From: Lumbricus rubellus
Taxonomy: Eukaryota; Annelida; Clitellata; Crassiclitellata; Lumbricidae
Assembly (NCBI GenBank): GCA_945859605.1
Contig: OX243815.1
Span: 39,853,959 to 39,917,958, forward strand
Direction of reading: 5' to 3'
Length of the DNA stretch: 64,000 nt
The notes under the pieces are model-generated. The model saw nothing but the letters and a program-made list of their open reading frames with translations. It did not search any database and was not told where the DNA came from. Each line of letters starts with the position of its first letter. Position 1 is the stretch's first letter. A program made the position numbers and the translations under genes. Shown here piece by piece: positions 61,329 through 64,000 of this stretch.

Positions 61329-62449
61329 ACCATAGATGCTCGAGTATATCACAAGCTTTTTAGGTCGAATTTCCGAGCAGCAACTGGGGTAGTACTAGTC
61401 GCGGTATATTCGAGACACGTCGAAACTTAACTTTTATTACACAAAATATGTCACTTGTTGAAGTAATTTGATGCTTTCAAACTGATATTGGATGGTCGCA
61501 GATCGCCTACCACCATAGTTTGCACACACGGTAATTTGCATCCCAGTAGTCCTTGCTGTGGCTTGGCCAATAAATGCGACAATTTTAAAAGTGCTGACCT
61601 ATGTGCAGCTTTACAGTCTAAACACATGGCTGTTTCAGACACACATCAATTTTTAAGAGACTTAACCTTCAAAACTTTTAGTTGTTGGTACTAGCATTGC
61701 ACTGGAAGGAACTACATTAATTTTCGCTCACATGCTGTAAGAAAACTCAATTTAATCAAATAAGAACAAAATCTCAATTTGGTTGCATTTTATTTATAAC
61801 TAGCTGAACCCGGCCACGCGTTGCTGTGGCTGAAAAGAGCATTCCCCATCCCCCTCCCCCTACCCCCTCCCTCTCCCAAGAGAGCATGAAAGGCCGCTTT
61901 TGAGTTAACGGAAATTATTTATGCGACTCGCTTATGACGTCACGGCACGCGACCTCATTCTATGTTTCGTCTGGTCACTGTTGATTAGCGACGACGTGTT
62001 AAATTGCATAGAAATAGCGGACGAATTTGATAAAATATTGTTGTTGTTAAAGATTGCGGTTTTTGAAGAAAAAAACATTCAAAGAACACGCACGTATTTG
62101 AATGGAACGTTTTGGTGAGATTTTGAAAAGAATCCGTCCGTTACTTTGGAAGATCCTGTTCGCCTAAGTTTGCATGGTGCGTACGCCGTTACATTTTTAT
62201 TTATATAGATATTACAAAATGTCGGATGTGCATAGATCTATAATTCTGTAGTAATTGTTTAGGGAAATTGATTTTTGATATGGTCTAGGTCGTATTTTAA
62301 ATAAAATTTAATAACTTTTAGTGTTTAGCCATCAAATTTCCTGATAATTTTTTTAATTTTATCCTTGCGTTATACTCATGTATTGTACCTTTTTTAGCAA
62401 TCTATCTGCCAAATTGTTAAACCCCGCGTTATACTCGAGTATCTACGGT
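61329..62449. mobile_element. Inverted-repeat DNA element, ~1.1 kb, carrying another repeat
   Basis: Ends ACCATAGATGCTCGAGTATA and the complement of ACCGTAGATACTCGAGTATA. No target duplication is clear and no transposase is left. The element at 61801-62208 is inside it. Confidence 0.6.
61801..62208 (+). mobile_element. Unclassified ~0.4-kb repeat, copy 2
   Basis: Starts TAGCTGAACCCGGCCACGCG and ends TTTATTTATATAGAT. It is the counterpart of 13679-14157 on the other strand. Confidence 0.5.
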
Positions 62450-62710
62450 TTTTAGGTGGAACTGGAAAAGCAAAGACAAAGAATTCAGCAGCAAAGGACT
62501 CCAAATTCAGCATATCCAACTGCTGGCGAGTACCAAGTCACATTGTGTTTTCAAAGAATTTAGGTGCAATCGAAAAATAGCATATTGTATATGATAACAA
62601 TAAAGGGTGCTGTTCAAAGATCCAAACACATACATCCACCCCACTTAAGTCATTTACATCTGGAACAAAATTACCGAAGACAACAGAAAGAACAACAAAG
62701 CTCACATATT

Positions 62711-63247
62711 TCAGGAGAGCACGCAGCATCCACTGTCGCGAGGTGCCGGACTTGTCATCTGTCGCACAATCTCGATAAACACCTCGTTGACGTTTTGAGC
62801 ACTTCTGGCAGACGCCTCGATTAGCGAGCATCCCCACGTCTGAGCGAGCGCGTCTGCGTCTTGGGTGCTCACCTCTCGCTGGTTCTCAAGATCAGCCTTG
62901 TTTCCAACGAGCAGAATTGGAATTTCCGTACGGCCCTTCAGCCGCTGAATGTGTTCCTTCATACTCCGAATATCGTAGAACGTCTGCAGGCTCGTGATGC
63001 TGTATACGATTACAAAGCCCTGGCCGTTTCGGATGTAAAGATCACGCATCGAGGCGAACTGTTCGGTTCCTGCCGTGTCGAGAATTTCCAGCACCGACGG
63101 ACTTCCATCGACTTCGATCTCCTTCCGGTAGAAATCCTCAATTGTGGGATCGTACCGTTCGATGAATTTACCCGACACAAACTTCACCGTAAGAGCACTT
63201 TTACCGACACCACCGCTGCCCAGTACCACAACCTTTAGCTCGCGCAT
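62711..63247 (-). CDS. Rap2-like small GTPase, intronless coding region
   Basis: 178 residues in one exon, start ATG at 63245-63247 ([20 protein letters not shown]). It is a Ras-superfamily switch at the plasma membrane or recycling endosomes. The G boxes are all present: GSGGVGKS; effector loop [25 protein letters not shown]. Phe at effector position 39 (Rap1 has Ser) and Thr at 61 mark it as Rap2. The C-terminus SGCCVLS is a CaaX box (CVLS), predicted to be farnesylated, with a second Cys for palmitoylation. Rap2 signals through TNIK/MINK-type kinases and regulates adhesion and cytoskeleton. An in-frame stretch extends upstream to 63298 but begins without ATG, so the family start was chosen. 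Vertebrate Rap2 genes are also intronless in the coding part. Nothing in it looks broken. Confidence 0.95.
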   Translation of the reverse strand: MRELKVVVLGSGGVGKSALTVKFVSGKFIERYDPTIEDFYRKEIEVDGSPSVLEILDTAGTEQFASMRDLYIRNGQGFVIVYSITSLQTFYDIRSMKEHIQRLKGRTEIPILLVGNKADLENQREVSTQDADALAQTWGCSLIEASARSAQNVNEVFIEIVRQMTSPAPRDSGCCVLS

Positions 63248-64000
63248 GACCTTTTTAGTATTCGTAATCTCGAGATGTCTACATCTACAAACAGCCAAGT
63301 CGTGGAAACCGGCTCATTCACAGGCACATATTATTTCCCTATATCCTCTCAAACTCAAGACTGATGTAAAGAAGTCATGTGATATAACTCTGGTATCCGG
63401 GTTACACGCGTTATTTTAACTTGAACGAACGAGTTCGGATACGGCGAGTCAAGCATGTACACACGAAATGGAACCACTCAGAAACTGTAAATATCAATTT
63501 CGCATGACAACAAAACGTTTCAGAGTGAAGGTTCAAGATAATCACAAATTCCTGTAGCTACAGCTTATTCGACATGTCACGTGATCATCTAAGTAGCCGA
63601 CAAGGACACCAATGGTTCCTGCCCCGTAGGCCGTGGTTTTATACGTTTTAAGTACGACGCAAACAATCAAACAGGTAAAGTTGCACAGTAGAGTTCCTGA
63701 AGGCCTCAGACTTTCCTAGCTCATGGTATAATCGACGGCGCAATTACTGTTACAACGTTATGACAAATACACACTGTCATCAAAATTTTAGCAAATGATT
63801 AATCTCCGGCCGACATTATAAGCCGACTCCAACTGCGCCATCTACATCCGGATATTTGACCCGACATGCGCTAAAAATAGAACAAAGAATATATATATTG
63901 ATGTTCTTCCCAATGAGAAATATGATATCTCAATGGTTCTTCCACAGCGCCAAAACTTTGCCAGGACCACGAAAAAGCCTGGGGCTCGTCCAAATACGAG
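63248..64000. other. Upstream region of the Rap2-like gene
   Basis: Contains the likely 5' UTR and promoter. There is no TATA box at a convincing distance, and no further coding sequence is recognised to the end of the window. Confidence 0.35.

Noticed and set aside
61142..61333. Minus-strand frame rich in Ser/Leu/Phe near 61142-61333
   Set aside because: Derived from a GAAGAA-type simple repeat; no domain or splice support.

Overview
This is a gene-sparse, repeat-rich stretch of animal nuclear DNA. The evidence is split genes with GT/AG introns, a mitochondrial-type frataxin, tRNA-derived SINEs, CR1/L2- and RTE-like LINEs, and many hAT-, mariner- and Mutator-like elements. The very common TAGGCCTA-type words and the repeat mixture suggest a marine invertebrate, possibly a non-vertebrate deuterostome such as an echinoderm. 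That placement is an impression only.

Five host genes are recognisable. From the left: the 3' end of a gene for a protein with U1-type zinc fingers (ZNF385/ZNF346-like), + strand, 402-1877; a complete seven-exon CD63-like tetraspanin, - strand, 5015-17252; a complete five-exon frataxin, - strand, 19504-23631; a complete three-exon glyoxylate/hydroxypyruvate reductase (GRHPR-like), - strand, 27655-31704; and an intronless Rap2-like small GTPase, - strand, 62711-63247. They are ordinary housekeeping, membrane or signalling genes with no operon-like relation.

The largest object is one DNA transposon, 35226-49857 (14.6 kb). It has ~152-bp near-perfect terminal inverted repeats built from palindromes and a 6-bp target duplication TTCAAC. 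It carries an intact two-exon DDE transposase on + (36299-38718). On - it carries a multi-exon gene resembling G2E3/HECT-type ubiquitin ligases (42656-47709), whose HECT N-lobe exons are missing. Younger elements (a hAT with perfect 8-bp duplication, a decayed mariner, LINE fragments) have inserted into it.

The most unusual pattern is in the introns. Three minisatellites are tandem copies of the splice junction they adjoin. The tetraspanin exon 2 donor is repeated about 20 times (37 bp = 30 exonic + 7 intronic bases). The frataxin exon 4 acceptor is repeated about 35 times (25 bp = 13 intronic + 12 exonic bases). The tetraspanin exon 3 donor is repeated about nine more times.

The remaining space is mostly mobile elements. 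About ten hAT-like non-autonomous elements are present, most with matching 8-bp target duplications, and five share an internal module built on GATGACTAAAAAAGGTCGTC. Two Mutator-like MITEs have perfect 9-bp duplications. The stretch 51.4-62.4 kb holds no gene I recognise.
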